Shown: positions 52,002-61,547, counted from the stretch's first letter. The stretch is DNA of 64,000 nucleotides from DATLLN01 sp963797175 (GCA_963797175.1 CAWCOL010000005.1:558001-622000), one strand, 5' to 3'. Notes: generated by a model from the letters alone, not told the origin. Translations and numbers: made by a program.

Positions 52002-54580
52002 TTCGCGTCCAGCCAGGTGGCGCCGATGCCGACGTCGATGTCGAGCGGCGGGTCGAGCGGGTAGGCGCCGACCATCTCCTCGCGCACGATCTTCTTCAGC
52101 GCCGAGGTCTCGCCGTCGGCCACCTCGAACAGCAGCTCGTCGTGGATCTGGAGCACCAGCCGCGAGCGCCGGCCCTCGTCGCGCAGCCGGCGGTGGCAGC
52201 CGATCATGGCCACCTTGATGATGTCGGCCGCGCTGCCCTGCATGACGGTGTTCACGGCCAGCCGCTCGCCCAGGCTCCGCGTCATGTAGTTCGACGCGCG
52301 CAGCTCGGGGATCGGCCGCCGCCGCCCGAACAGCGTGGCCACGTAGCCGTCCTCCTTGGCCTGCTCGATGACGCGCTTCATGAATGCGTTGACCTCCGGG
52401 AACCGGGCCAGGTAGAGGTCGATGAAGCTCTGCGCCTCCTCCCGCGTGATGCCCAGCTGCTCGGAGAGGCCGAAGGCGCTGATGCCGTAGATGATGCCGA
52501 AGTTGACGGCCTTCGCGCGGTTCCGCTCGGTCGAGGTCAGCTCCTCAGCCGGCTTGCCCAGCACCTGGGCCGCGGTCGCCCGGTGGATGTCCTCGCGGCG
52601 CTCGAACGCCTCCCGCAGCGCCGGCTCGCCGGAGAGGTGGGCGAGGATCCGCAGCTCGACCTGCGAGTAGTCGGCGGACAGCATCTGGTAGCCGTCCTCG
52701 GCGATGAACGCGCCCCGGATCTCGCGGCCCAGCGGCGTGCGGATGGGGATGTTCTGGAGGTTCGGCCGGATCGACGAGAGCCGCCCGGTGGCCGCCGTTG
52801 TCTGACTGAAGAACGTGTGCAGCCTGCCGTCCTCGGGGTCGACCAGCCCGGGCAGCGGCTCGAGGTAGGTGTTCAGCAGCTTGGACTGCTCGCGCCACTG
52901 CTCCACCACGTCGATGATCGGGTGCAGGTCACGGAGCTTCCCCAGCACCCGGGCGTCGGTCGAGTAGCCGGTCTTTCCCTTGCGGTCGGCGGGCAGGCCC
53001 AGCCGCTCGAACAGCACCTCGCCCAGCTGCTTCGGCGAGCCCAGCGTGAACGGCCCCTCGGCAAGCTCGTAGGCGCGGCCCTCCAGCTCCTCGACCTGGT
53101 CGCGCAGCTTGGCGGCGATCTCGGCCAGGCGGTAGGTGTCGAGCTTGACGCCGGCGGACTCCATGTCGGCCAGCACCGGCACCAGCGGCAGCTCGATGTC
53201 CTCGTAGAGCGAGGTCAGCAGGCGCTGCTCCAGCCGCGGCAGCATCCCGGCGTGCAGCCGCGGGATCGCGGCGGCGCACCGCACCAGCGCCGCGGTCTCG
53301 TCGTCGGACTGCACCGAGAGCTCGACGCCCGACTCCTCGGCCAGGTCGTTGACCTCGTAGGTCGAGCGGTTGGGGTCGATCAGGTAGGCCGCGAGCTGGG
53401 TGTCGCCGGCGGGCAGCAGCCCGGGGACGTGCAGGCCGTGCACCAGCACGCGGCGGTCGCGCAGCTGCGGCAGCAGCTCGGCCACCGGCACCGGCACCAC
53501 CAGCACCTCGCCCGCCGCCGTGCCGAGCGCGCAGCGGCCGTCGGCGACGGCCAGCGAGACCTCGTGCGGCAGCGCCGCGACCGCGGCGAGGTCGGCCTCG
53601 CGCCAGGGCACCTCGGCCCGCTCGGAGATCTCGACGGGGGCGCCCGGGATGGCGACGTCGAGCTCGTCCACCCGGCGCAGCAGCGCGCGGAACTCGAGCT
53701 GGCGGAACAGCTCCTTCATCTGCGAGCGGTCGGGCGGCTCGTTCACCAGCGTGTCCAGGTCGACCTCGACCGGCACGTGCAGGTCGATCGTGGCCAGCAG
53801 CTTGGACTTCTCCGCGTCCTCCGCCGCGGTGCGCAGCGACTCGCGGCGCTTGTCGCCCGAGACCTGGTCGAGCGAGGCGTACACACCCTCCAGGCTGCCG
53901 AACTGGAGCAGCAGGTCGGCCGCGGTCTTCTCGCCGATGCCGGGCACGCCGGGGATGTTGTCCGAGGTGTCACCCTTGAGTCCGATGAAGTCGGGCACGA
54001 GCTCGGGGCCGATGCCGTAGCGCTGCCGGATCCGGTCGGGCGTGTAGACGACGACGTCGGAGACGCCGCGCGGGGTCATCATGATGCAGACGTTCTCGTC
54101 GGCCAGCTGGAAGGCGTCGCGGTCGGTCGAGACGACGCACACCTTGTGCCCGGCCGCCGACGCCTTCGCGGCCAGCGTCCCGATCACGTCGTCGGCCTCC
54201 TTGCCGGGGACGCGCAGGTTGCGGTAGCCGAAGGCGTTGACGATCGGCTCGAAGAAGGGCTGCTGCTGTTTCAGCAGGGGCGGCGTCGGCCGGCGCCCGG
54301 CCTTGTACGACGGGTCGAGCTCGAGCCGCTCCTTGGGCTTCTCGTCCCACGCCACCAGCACCGCCCGGGGCCGGTAGTCGAGCAGCAGCCGCATCAGCAT
54401 GTTCCCCATGCCGAGCAGGGCGTTGGTGGGCTGGCCCTCGGCCGTCTGGAGCTCCTCGGGCAGCGCGAAGAAGGCGCGGTAGGCGAGACCGTTGCCGTCC
54501 ACCAGGAACAGGTCGCAGGCCTTGGCCGGGGCGTCTGAGAGGTCGATCTCGGAGGGCTTCGCCTGCTTCGCCGTGGCCAC
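51998..54580 (-). CDS. polA: DNA polymerase I (3'-5' exonuclease site lost)
   Basis: An 860-residue Pol I. The 5'-3' exonuclease domain (about 20-310) has DLFLVDGNGLAYRAFFALPE, KEADDVIGTLAAKA and GLKGDTSDNIPGVPGIGEKT. The 3'-5' domain (about 320-490) lacks the D-x-E motif (AVADG at the position of the first acidic pair), so no proofreading is expected. The polymerase domain has TGRLSSIRPNLQNIPIR, SADYSQVELRILAHLSG, RAKAVNFGIIYGISAFGLS and LQIHDELLFEV. Intact. The GTG start has TAGTCT 6 nt upstream. Confidence 0.97.
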   Translation of the reverse strand: MATAKQAKPSEIDLSDAPAKACDLFLVDGNGLAYRAFFALPEELQTAEGQPTNALLGMGNMLMRLLLDYRPRAVLVAWDEKPKERLELDPSYKAGRRPTPPLLKQQQPFFEPIVNAFGYRNLRVPGKEADDVIGTLAAKASAAGHKVCVVSTDRDAFQLADENVCIMMTPRGVSDVVVYTPDRIRQRYGIGPELVPDFIGLKGDTSDNIPGVPGIGEKTAADLLLQFGSLEGVYASLDQVSGDKRRESLRTAAEDAEKSKLLATIDLHVPVEVDLDTLVNEPPDRSQMKELFRQLEFRALLRRVDELDVAIPGAPVEISERAEVPWREADLAAVAALPHEVSLAVADGRCALGTAAGEVLVVPVPVAELLPQLRDRRVLVHGLHVPGLLPAGDTQLAAYLIDPNRSTYEVNDLAEESGVELSVQSDDETAALVRCAAAIPRLHAGMLPRLEQRLLTSLYEDIELPLVPVLADMESAGVKLDTYRLAEIAAKLRDQVEELEGRAYELAEGPFTLGSPKQLGEVLFERLGLPADRKGKTGYSTDARVLGKLRDLHPIIDVVEQWREQSKLLNTYLEPLPGLVDPEDGRLHTFFSQTTAATGRLSSIRPNLQNIPIRTPLGREIRGAFIAEDGYQMLSADYSQVELRILAHLSGEPALREAFERREDIHRATAAQVLGKPAEELTSTERNRAKAVNFGIIYGISAFGLSEQLGITREEAQSFIDLYLARFPEVNAFMKRVIEQAKEDGYVATLFGRRRPIPELRASNYMTRSLGERLAVNTVMQGSAADIIKVAMIGCHRRLRDEGRRSRLVLQIHDELLFEVADGETSALKKIVREEMVGAYPLDPPLDIDVGIGATWLDAK

Positions 54581-54586
54581 CCGCGC

Positions 54587-54592
54587 AGACTA
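54587..54592 (-). promoter_or_regulatory. -10 element of polA (TAGTCT, leaderless)
   Basis: TAGTCT on the minus strand ends 6 nt before the polA GTG start. Confidence 0.5.
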
Positions 54593-54662
54593 CCCCGTCC
54601 GCCCCGGACGGCCCTCCGGGACTGGGACCTTTGGGTCTCTCGACGCGCTGGACAACGCCCCG

Positions 54663-54668
54663 TACATT
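54663..54668 (+). promoter_or_regulatory. -10 element of the small membrane-protein gene (TACATT)
   Basis: TACATT on the plus strand ends 6 nt before the ATG at 54675 and 2 nt before an out-of-frame ATG at 54671. Confidence 0.4.
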
Positions 54669-54674
54669 CGATGT

Positions 54675-55187
54675 ATGGGAGCCACCGCCTCGCCGCCGCA
54701 TCCGCCGCACCGCCGAGTGTCCTGGAAGGCCGTGCTGGCGATCCTCTCGCTGCTGGCGGCGCTGGCGCTGGTGGGGTTGGTCGCGGCGGCGCCGTTCCGC
54801 CATCGTGCCGCCGCGGCCTCGCCCCCGCCGACCGTCGCGGTGCTCCCGCCGGGCCTCGCCGACCACGCGGTCGCGGTCAGGCCGCTGCTCCGCGCGCTCT
54901 CCCATCACGGCCTGCACATGGTGCGCAGCGACGAGCTGGACGCGCCCCGCTTCGCCGCGCTGCGCAACGGCATCGCCGGGGCATACGAGCTGCGCGGCGA
55001 CGATCGCCTGCTGCTGGTCGTGAACGCGGTCTCGGCGGCCGCGCTGCCCGACCGCCTGCGAGCCACGATGCCGCGCGGCCGGGACGCCAGCCAGGCATCG
55101 GGCAGGCTGTACGTCGAGCTCGACAGCACCCTGCCCGCGGACACGCAGGCGCGCTTCCGCGCCGCCGTCGCGGACGCGCTCTCCTAG
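54675..55187 (+). CDS. Uncharacterised single-pass membrane protein
   Basis: A 170-residue protein not matched to a known family. A short proline/histidine-rich cytoplasmic tail is followed by one membrane segment (about residues 16-40, VLAILSLLAALALVGLVAAA). The exposed domain contains GLADHAVAVRPLLRALSHHG and ends in a beta-alpha pattern. It lies between polA (divergent) and malic enzyme (same strand, 19 nt downstream, with its own -10). Codon use and continuous frame support a real gene. Confidence 0.6.
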   Translation: MGATASPPHPPHRRVSWKAVLAILSLLAALALVGLVAAAPFRHRAAAASPPPTVAVLPPGLADHAVAVRPLLRALSHHGLHMVRSDELDAPRFAALRNGIAGAYELRGDDRLLLVVNAVSAAALPDRLRATMPRGRDASQASGRLYVELDSTLPADTQARFRAAVADALS

Positions 55188-55191
55188 CCGG

Positions 55192-55197
55192 TACGCT
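55192..55197 (+). promoter_or_regulatory. -10 element of the malic enzyme gene (TACGCT, leaderless)
   Basis: TACGCT ends 9 nt before the ATG at 55207, just after the stop of the upstream gene. Confidence 0.45.
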
Positions 55198-55206
55198 TCG
55201 CGCCCC

Positions 55207-56646
55207 ATGGCGCGGACACCCTCGGCCTCCTACAGCCTGACCATGCGGATCGAGATCCCGTCGGGCCCGGGCGCCTTCGCGACGGTCGCCGCGGCCATCG
55301 CCGACGCCGAGGGCGACGTCGGGGCGATCGACCTGGTGCGCGTCACCCGCGAGCACACGGTGCGCGACATCACGGTCTCGGCGGCGGACTCGGACCACGG
55401 CCAGCGGATCGTGGACACCGTCCGCAAGGTGCCCGGCGTGACGATCGTGAACGTCTCCGACCGCACGTTCCTGATGCACCTGGGCGGCAAGATCGAGGTG
55501 CACAACAAGGTGCCGGTGAAGACGCGCGACGACCTCTCGATGGCCTACACGCCGGGCGTCGCCCGCGTCTGCCTGGCGATCGCCGAGGACGTGACCCGGG
55601 CGCGGGCGCTGACGATCAAGCAGAACACCGTCGCCGTTGTCACCGACGGCACGGCCGTGCTGGGCCTCGGCGACATCGGGCCGGAGGCCGCGATGCCGGT
55701 GATGGAGGGCAAGGCGATGCTGTTCAAGGAGTTTGCCGGGATCGACGCATGGCCGCTCGCCCTGAACACCAAGGACACCGACGAGATCATCGCCATCGTC
55801 AAGGCGATCGCCCCCGGGTTTGGCGGGATCAACCTGGAGGACATCGCCGCGCCGCGCTGCTTCGAGATCGAGGGCCGGCTGCGCCACGAGCTCGACATCC
55901 CCGTCTTCCACGACGACCAGCACGGCACCGCCGTGGTGGTGCTGGCGGGGCTGCTGAACGCGGCCAAGCTGGTGCGAAAGCGCATGGACGAGCTCAAGGT
56001 CGTGCTGGTCGGCGTCGGTGCCGCCGGCGTCGCGGTCAGCCGGCTGCTGCTCCAGGCGGGCGTCACCAACATCGTCGGCTGCGACCGCGACGGCGCGCTC
56101 TACCTGGGCAAGAAGGGCCTGACCGGGATCAAGAAGTGGTACGCCAAGAACACGAACCCCCATGGCTTCCAGGGCGGTGCCGAGGAGGCGCTGGCCGGCG
56201 CCGACGTCTTCCTCGGCCTGTCCGGTCCGGGCGCGGTCAGCGTCGAGGCGATCCGCTCGATGGCGTCCGACTCGATCGTGTTCGCGATGGCGAACCCGAC
56301 GCCCGAGGTGCCGCCGGAGGAGATCGAGGACTGCGCCCGCGTGATCGCCACCGGCCGCAGCGACTACCCCAACCAGATCAACAACGTGCTCTGCTTCCCG
56401 GGGATGTTCCGGGGGGCGCTCGACTCGCAGGCGACGACGATCAACGACGAGATGAACCTGGCGGCCGCCCGTGCGATCGCTGCCGTCATCTCCGAGGACG
56501 AGCTGCACGAGGACTACGTCATCCCCTCGGTCTTCAACAAGGCCGTGGTCGAGCACGTCGCGGCGGCCGTGGCCGAGGCGGCGGTGCGCACCGGCGTCGC
56601 GCAGCGCGAGCCGGCGCGGAGCGACGCGACCGCGATCTACCGCTGA
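55207..56646 (+). CDS. NAD(P)-dependent malic enzyme with N-terminal ACT domain
   Basis: A 479-residue oxidative decarboxylase converting malate to pyruvate. Residues 10-85 form an ACT-like domain (RIEIPSGPGAFATVAAAIAD), suggesting amino-acid regulation. The catalytic part has SMAYTPGVARVCLAIAED, VVTDGTAVLGLGDIGPEAAM, FHDDQHGTAVVVLAGLLNAA (metal ligands), VLVGVGAAGVAVSRLLL (NAD site) and MANPTPEVPPEEI. Length and architecture match the short bacterial form. It overlaps the convergent GNAT gene by 10 nt. Intact. Confidence 0.94.
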   Translation: MARTPSASYSLTMRIEIPSGPGAFATVAAAIADAEGDVGAIDLVRVTREHTVRDITVSAADSDHGQRIVDTVRKVPGVTIVNVSDRTFLMHLGGKIEVHNKVPVKTRDDLSMAYTPGVARVCLAIAEDVTRARALTIKQNTVAVVTDGTAVLGLGDIGPEAAMPVMEGKAMLFKEFAGIDAWPLALNTKDTDEIIAIVKAIAPGFGGINLEDIAAPRCFEIEGRLRHELDIPVFHDDQHGTAVVVLAGLLNAAKLVRKRMDELKVVLVGVGAAGVAVSRLLLQAGVTNIVGCDRDGALYLGKKGLTGIKKWYAKNTNPHGFQGGAEEALAGADVFLGLSGPGAVSVEAIRSMASDSIVFAMANPTPEVPPEEIEDCARVIATGRSDYPNQINNVLCFPGMFRGALDSQATTINDEMNLAAARAIAAVISEDELHEDYVIPSVFNKAVVEHVAAAVAEAAVRTGVAQREPARSDATAIYR

Positions 56647-57533
56647 GATTCGACGCGGTCGAAGCGGTCGTGCCGCCAGGCCGGCCGCATGCCGACGCTC
56701 TCGTAGAGCCCGGCCGCCCGGTCGTTGCCGCCGTGGACGCTGAGCGCCGCGCGCGGCAGCCCGCGGCGGCGGAAGTCGGCCAGCACGTGCAGCAGCAGCG
56801 CGCGGCCCAGGCCGCGGCCGCGCCAGGCCGGATCGACCGCCAGCTGGCCGACCCAGCCGAGGTCGTCCTCCGCCCACACCTCGCCCAGCAGGACGCCCGC
56901 GAGCGCGCCGTCGCCCTCGGCGACGAACCACAGCGCCGGGTCGAACACCGAGGTCTCGATGCTGCGCGTGCGCCACTCGTCGTAGTCGTGGTGGATGTTG
57001 CCCTCGATCTCGGCGAAGGCGCTCTGGACGAGGGCGTGCACCGCCCGGTCGTCCTGCCCCGGCAGGAAGCCGCGCACGCCGATTCCGTCCGGAAAGGCCG
57101 GCGCCGCCGGCTCGGCGTCGAGCTCCATGGCCATCCGCCAGTAGTGGTGGGTCGGCGCGTACCCATGGGCCGCGAGCAGCGCCGCCGCCTCGCGGTTGGA
57201 GGACGCGACGAACTGGCGCAGCGGCCGGCCCGCCTCCACGGCGCGCGCCTCGACACGGCCCAGCAGGTCTGATCCCAGCCCCGCGCCGCGCCGTGCCGCC
57301 GCAACGTAGACCTCCTGCGCGTCGACCCGGCAGAGCGCGTACGCGGCGACCGCGCCGTCGTCGCCGTCGACGATCCAGGTGTCGGTGTGCAGGTCGACGC
57401 CGGGATTGGCCCAGTCGTCGCGCACGTCGTCCAGCGTGTAGTCGGGCTGGCCGACCTCCTCGATGTCGCAGGCGGTGATCAGCGCCAGCACGGCCGCAAC
57501 GTCGTCCTGTGTGGCGGGGCGCGGCTCGGTCAC
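56637..57533 (-). CDS. Tandem-GNAT acetyltransferase (MshD-like architecture)
   Basis: A 298-residue protein with two GNAT domains. The first (about 1-145) has AAARRGAGLGSDLLGRVEARA and ends HYWRMAMEL. The second (about 150-298) has LAVDPAWRGRGLGRALLLHVL and VHGGNDRAAGLYESVGMRP. Two-domain GNATs of this length include mycothiol synthase MshD and several unassigned enzymes; a mycothiol role is possible but untested. I place the start at GTG 57533 rather than 57542 because TAGCGT sits 7 nt before it. Confidence 0.82.
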   Translation of the reverse strand: MTEPRPATQDDVAAVLALITACDIEEVGQPDYTLDDVRDDWANPGVDLHTDTWIVDGDDGAVAAYALCRVDAQEVYVAAARRGAGLGSDLLGRVEARAVEAGRPLRQFVASSNREAAALLAAHGYAPTHHYWRMAMELDAEPAAPAFPDGIGVRGFLPGQDDRAVHALVQSAFAEIEGNIHHDYDEWRTRSIETSVFDPALWFVAEGDGALAGVLLGEVWAEDDLGWVGQLAVDPAWRGRGLGRALLLHVLADFRRRGLPRAALSVHGGNDRAAGLYESVGMRPAWRHDRFDRVESQR

Positions 57534-57540
57534 GCCGCCC

Positions 57541-57546
57541 ACGCTA
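57541..57546 (-). promoter_or_regulatory. -10 element of the tandem-GNAT gene, built on the upstream stop (TAGCGT)
   Basis: The TAG stop of the propeller lipoprotein (57546-57544) forms the start of TAGCGT, which ends 7 nt before the GTG at 57533. Confidence 0.45.
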
Positions 57547-60138
57547 CTGCAACGTCAGGAAGGCGTCGACGTCCACGCGCGGGTGGCCCGCCGTGCCGGC
57601 GACGACGATCTGGATCGAGTGCTCCCCGTCCGTCTCGAAGGCGTGGGTGAACAGCACCCGGCGCGGCGCGAACGCCGTCGCGTGCGCGGACACGGTGCCG
57701 GCCTCGACGCCGTCCAGGTACACCGTCGCCGACCCACGCGCCGGACCGACCGCGCCCACCCAGGCAACGTCCGAGCCGGTGAACGAGAACGTGAACGTCG
57801 AACCGATGCGCGACGCATGGTGCGTCGTCCCACCCAGCCACGAGGACGAGCGCTCCAGCGACCAGCGCGATCCGAACGTCAGCGCGGAGTCCTCCCGCAG
57901 CCCCAGGAACACGCGCTGTCCGGCCCGGAAGGCCGACGTGTTGCCCGCCCCGTCGGTCGCCCGCACCTGGAAGGTGTGCGCGGCGTTGCGGGTCAGCGAC
58001 ACCGAGCGCGACGTCGCATTCGGCGGAGACAGCGCCACGTCGCCCCAGTCGCCGGCCGCCCCGAGCCGGTGCTGCAGCTCGTACGACGCGATCCCGCTGC
58101 CGGCATCCACGCCCTGCCAGGAGACGACGGCCGGCACGTGCGTGCCGACGGTGCCGCCCACCGCCAGCCGCACCTGCGGCGCGGCCCGGATCACCGGCGG
58201 ATCCGTGTCGGCGACCTCGCGGTGGTAGAGCGAGCCGTTCGCGGCAGCCGCATAGAGGCCGCCCGCCACGGCGGTGATGGCGCCCACCGGCTGGCCGTCC
58301 AGCTGCGCCTCGAACACGGACCAGCTGCCGCCGCCGTCCACCGAGCGGTAGAGCGTCGGATGCGGCTGGCGCGGGTTGGGCAGCGGCAGGTAGACGACGT
58401 TGGGGCTGGCCGGGTCGAACACCGGCGTCCCGGCGCCGCGAACGGGCAGACCGCCCGGCACCGCACTCCAGGCGCCGCCGGCGTCGGCCGACTCGTACAG
58501 CAGGCCGTCGATCCCGACCGCCAGCAGATGCGAGGCGTCGGACGGATCGACGCCGATCCCGTCGAATCGCCGGCCCGTGCTGGTGAAGTGCGCGCCGCCG
58601 TCCGTGCTGCGTTCCAGGCCATCATCCAGCAGCAGCGTCAACGGTGTCGTCGGCAGCACCACCATCGAGAAGGCGAGCCCGCCGGCGCTTGGCAGGTCGC
58701 CGATCGGCACCCAGGTGCGACCGGCGTCCTCGGTCCGCCACAGCGGCGCCTGATCCCCGGCGCTGCCGGGATCGTCGCCGCCGAGGGCGTAGAGCACATC
58801 CGAATCGGAGGGGTCGATCGCGATCGCCGTCCCGTCCGGGTCGCCGCGGTGCTGCCAGGTGAGGCCGCCGTCGGTGCTGCGGTAGACGCCGCCGGGGAAG
58901 CCGATCTCCCACAGCGTGGACGGGTGGCTGGGATCGGCGACCAGATCGTCCACCTCGAGCGTGTTCGGAACCGCTGAGGTCGTCCAGCTGGCGCCGCCGT
59001 CCGTGCTCGTGTGGACGAACGGCGTGTACCGATCGGTCACGTGCAGCGTGCCCGGTCGCGCGGGGTCAACCACCGTCACGGCTGCCGACACACCGTGCAG
59101 GCCCGTGTCGGACGGTGCCCACGGCCCCGCCGCCGATGCCGCGCGAAGCACGCCCTCGGGTGCGGCCAGCAGGATGTCGCTTGATGTGGCAACGGGATCG
59201 GAGGCGGCGTCGGGCAGCGACGGGCCCGCCGACCATGACGCCCCGCCGTCGCTGCTGACGACGAAGCCCTCCGGCCCGCTGCAGACGATCGTCCGCCGCG
59301 CCGCGGGCGGGTAGGCGCAGGAGCCGGAGGTGTCCGGCGCCGACACGGCCGTCCAGGTCTTGCCGCCGTCGTCGGAGCGCAGCACCGATCCCGGATTGCC
59401 CAGACCGTACAGCGTCCCGGTGCGCGGGTCGAGCTCGAGCCGGCCGGCTCCGGCGGGCGTCGCCGCGTCATGGAAGGAGGTGCCGCCATCGTCGCTATAG
59501 ACGATCGCCGTCGGCGACGAGACGACCAGCCGGCCGCCGCGGGTGACGACGACGTCAGCGATCGCACGCACCGGCGGCACGACCTCGTGGGAGGTGTCCA
59601 TGCCGTCGTCGCTGGCCAGCAGGTCGAGGCTGCCGGTGTCGTCGCGGACCACGTACACGTGCTGCGGGTCGCCCGGCGCGACGGCGATCCGCCGGATCCT
59701 GATGTCCTCGAACTTGACCGTGTTGAACGGACCGAGCTTGCGCGCCCAGCTGGCACCTGCGTCGTCGGAGCGGAACACCTCGCCCTCGTCGGTCGCCGCG
59801 TAGACCGTGCCGTCGTCGTCGGGCGGGTACGCAAGCTGCGTCACGGCCGCGTAGCCCAGGCGGGCCTCGAAGCCGGCATACGAGCTGGGCAGGCCGGCAC
59901 GACTGGGCGTCCAGTGGGCGCCGCCATCCGTGCTGCGGAAGACGCCTGCGTGGTCGCCGCCGGCCAGCACCACGGCGGGGTCGAGCGGATCCACGGCCAG
60001 GGCGTCCACGCGGCCGCCGTCAGGGCCGATCGGACTCCAGTCGGCCGGCGCAGCGTTGCCCACAGAGACGCCGCCGGCACCGCACGCGAGCAGCGCTCCC
60101 AGAGCGCATGCCGCGACCGCTGCCCGTGCCCACCTCAC
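57544..60138 (-). CDS. Secreted Asp-box (BNR/sortilin-like) beta-propeller lipoprotein
   Basis: An 864-residue exported protein. Signal segment AAVAACALGALLACGAGG with lipobox LLAC. About eleven Asp-box repeats of the form S-x-D-G-G-x-x-W (for example FRSTDGGAHW, LRSDDGGKTW, YRSTDGGLTW, YRSVDGGGSW) build one or two propellers over residues 35-660. A fibronectin-like domain follows (SGIASYELQHRLG, FQVRATDGAGNTSAFRAG), then a C-terminal beta-sandwich (TFTFSFTGSDVAWVG). No catalytic residues of sialidases were recognised. A binding role at the cell surface is an inference. GTG start; intact. Confidence 0.85.
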   Translation of the reverse strand: MRWARAAVAACALGALLACGAGGVSVGNAAPADWSPIGPDGGRVDALAVDPLDPAVVLAGGDHAGVFRSTDGGAHWTPSRAGLPSSYAGFEARLGYAAVTQLAYPPDDDGTVYAATDEGEVFRSDDAGASWARKLGPFNTVKFEDIRIRRIAVAPGDPQHVYVVRDDTGSLDLLASDDGMDTSHEVVPPVRAIADVVVTRGGRLVVSSPTAIVYSDDGGTSFHDAATPAGAGRLELDPRTGTLYGLGNPGSVLRSDDGGKTWTAVSAPDTSGSCAYPPAARRTIVCSGPEGFVVSSDGGASWSAGPSLPDAASDPVATSSDILLAAPEGVLRAASAAGPWAPSDTGLHGVSAAVTVVDPARPGTLHVTDRYTPFVHTSTDGGASWTTSAVPNTLEVDDLVADPSHPSTLWEIGFPGGVYRSTDGGLTWQHRGDPDGTAIAIDPSDSDVLYALGGDDPGSAGDQAPLWRTEDAGRTWVPIGDLPSAGGLAFSMVVLPTTPLTLLLDDGLERSTDGGAHFTSTGRRFDGIGVDPSDASHLLAVGIDGLLYESADAGGAWSAVPGGLPVRGAGTPVFDPASPNVVYLPLPNPRQPHPTLYRSVDGGGSWSVFEAQLDGQPVGAITAVAGGLYAAAANGSLYHREVADTDPPVIRAAPQVRLAVGGTVGTHVPAVVSWQGVDAGSGIASYELQHRLGAAGDWGDVALSPPNATSRSVSLTRNAAHTFQVRATDGAGNTSAFRAGQRVFLGLREDSALTFGSRWSLERSSSWLGGTTHHASRIGSTFTFSFTGSDVAWVGAVGPARGSATVYLDGVEAGTVSAHATAFAPRRVLFTHAFETDGEHSIQIVVAGTAGHPRVDVDAFLTLQ

Positions 60139-60182
60139 CGAGACCAGTCTGCGCGCCGACCCGGATCAGGTCAACCCGTACG

Positions 60183-61508
60183 TCAGTACCGGTCCATGTA
60201 CTGGTCGAGCTCCCAGCGGTGCACCTGCTCGTTGTACGAGGCCCACTCGTCGCGCTTGAGGCGCACGTACTCGGTGAAGATGTGCTCGCCCAGCGCCGCA
60301 CGGACGACCGGGTCGGCCTCGAGCGCGTCCAGCGCGTGCGTCAGGTCGTGCGGCAGGCTGCGGATGCCGAGCTCGGCGGACTCCTCCTCGGTCAGGTCGT
60401 AGATGTTGCGGTTGACCGGGTCGGCCGGCCTGGCGCCGCGCTTGATCCCGTCCAGCCCCGCCTCGAGCATGCAGGCCAGCGCCAGGTACGGGTTCGCCGT
60501 GGGATCGGGTGTCCGCAGCTCGATCCTGGTCGAGCGGCCGCGCTTGGCCGGCACCCGGATGGCGGCCGAGCGGTTGCCCGGCGACCAGGCGATGTAGACC
60601 GGCGCCTCGTAGCCCGGCAGCAGCCGCTTGTAGGAGTTCACGGTCGGATTGGCGACGGAGGTGATCGCGGGCAGGTGGTCGAGGATGCCGGCGATGTAGC
60701 TGTACGCCTCGGCCGAGAGCTGCAGCTCGTCGGACTCGTCCAGGAACGCGTTCTCGTCGCCCCGGGCCAGGGACTGGTTGACGTGCATGCCCGAGCCGTT
60801 CTCGCCGTGCAGCGGCTTGGCCATGAAGGTGGCGTGCATGCCGTGCTGCGCCGCGATCACCTTGACCACCATCCGGAAGGTGATCAGGTTGTCGGCCGTC
60901 GAGAGCGCGTCGCCGTGGCGGAAGTCGATCTCGTGCTGGCCGATCGCGACCTCGTGGTGGGCCGCCTCCAGGTGGAAGCCCATCTTCTGGAGCGTCACCT
61001 CGATGTCGCGGCGGCAGTCCTCGCCGCGATCGACCGGGGCGACGTCGAAGTAGGTGGCGGCGTCGTGCGGGTCGACGGTCGGGTTGCCCTCCGAGTCCAG
61101 CCGGAAGAGGAAGAACTCGGCCTCCGGGCCGACCTGCATCGTGTAGCCCAGCTCGGCCGCCTCGGCCAGCACGCGCTTCAGGTTCGAGCGCGGGTCGCCG
61201 GCGAACGGCTGGCCGTCGGGGTCGGCGACGTCGCAGATCAGCCGCGCCGTGCGGGAGTCCTCGGTGCCGCGCCAGGGCAGCACGGCGTACGTCGCGGGGT
61301 CGGGCAGGAAGTACATGTCGGACTGCTCGATGCGCTTGAAGCCGCGGATCGACGACCCGTCGAACATGAGCTCGTTGTCCAGCGCCTTCTCGAGCTCCTC
61401 GACGGGGATCGAGACGTTCTTGACCTGGCCGTACGGCTCGGTGAACTGGAGCCGTACGAAGGCGACGTTGTCACGCCTGCAGCGCTCGAGCACTTCCTGC
61501 TTGTCCAT
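60183..61508 (-). CDS. glnA: Glutamine synthetase type I (GSI-alpha-like)
   Basis: A 441-residue GS. Motifs: ELMFDGSSIRGFKRIEQSDM, VGPEAEFFLF, GHEIDF-type GQHEIDFRHGDAL, the ATP loop KPLHGENGSGMHVNQSL, and SPGNRSAAIRVP for glutamate binding. Its length, without the insertion typical of adenylylated GSI-beta, points to the alpha subtype, which is regulated by feedback and partner proteins rather than adenylylation. SD gaggaggg lies directly upstream. Intact. Confidence 0.96.
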   Translation of the reverse strand: MDKQEVLERCRRDNVAFVRLQFTEPYGQVKNVSIPVEELEKALDNELMFDGSSIRGFKRIEQSDMYFLPDPATYAVLPWRGTEDSRTARLICDVADPDGQPFAGDPRSNLKRVLAEAAELGYTMQVGPEAEFFLFRLDSEGNPTVDPHDAATYFDVAPVDRGEDCRRDIEVTLQKMGFHLEAAHHEVAIGQHEIDFRHGDALSTADNLITFRMVVKVIAAQHGMHATFMAKPLHGENGSGMHVNQSLARGDENAFLDESDELQLSAEAYSYIAGILDHLPAITSVANPTVNSYKRLLPGYEAPVYIAWSPGNRSAAIRVPAKRGRSTRIELRTPDPTANPYLALACMLEAGLDGIKRGARPADPVNRNIYDLTEEESAELGIRSLPHDLTHALDALEADPVVRAALGEHIFTEYVRLKRDEWASYNEQVHRWELDQYMDRY

Positions 61509-61547
61509 GACCCTCCTCGGGGACCCGACCTCGACGAAACCGGGCTG

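Noticed and set aside
56637..57533. Confident call of mycothiol synthase (mshD)
   Set aside because: Only the two-domain GNAT architecture agrees; no other mycothiol genes are in the window and key residues could not be checked.
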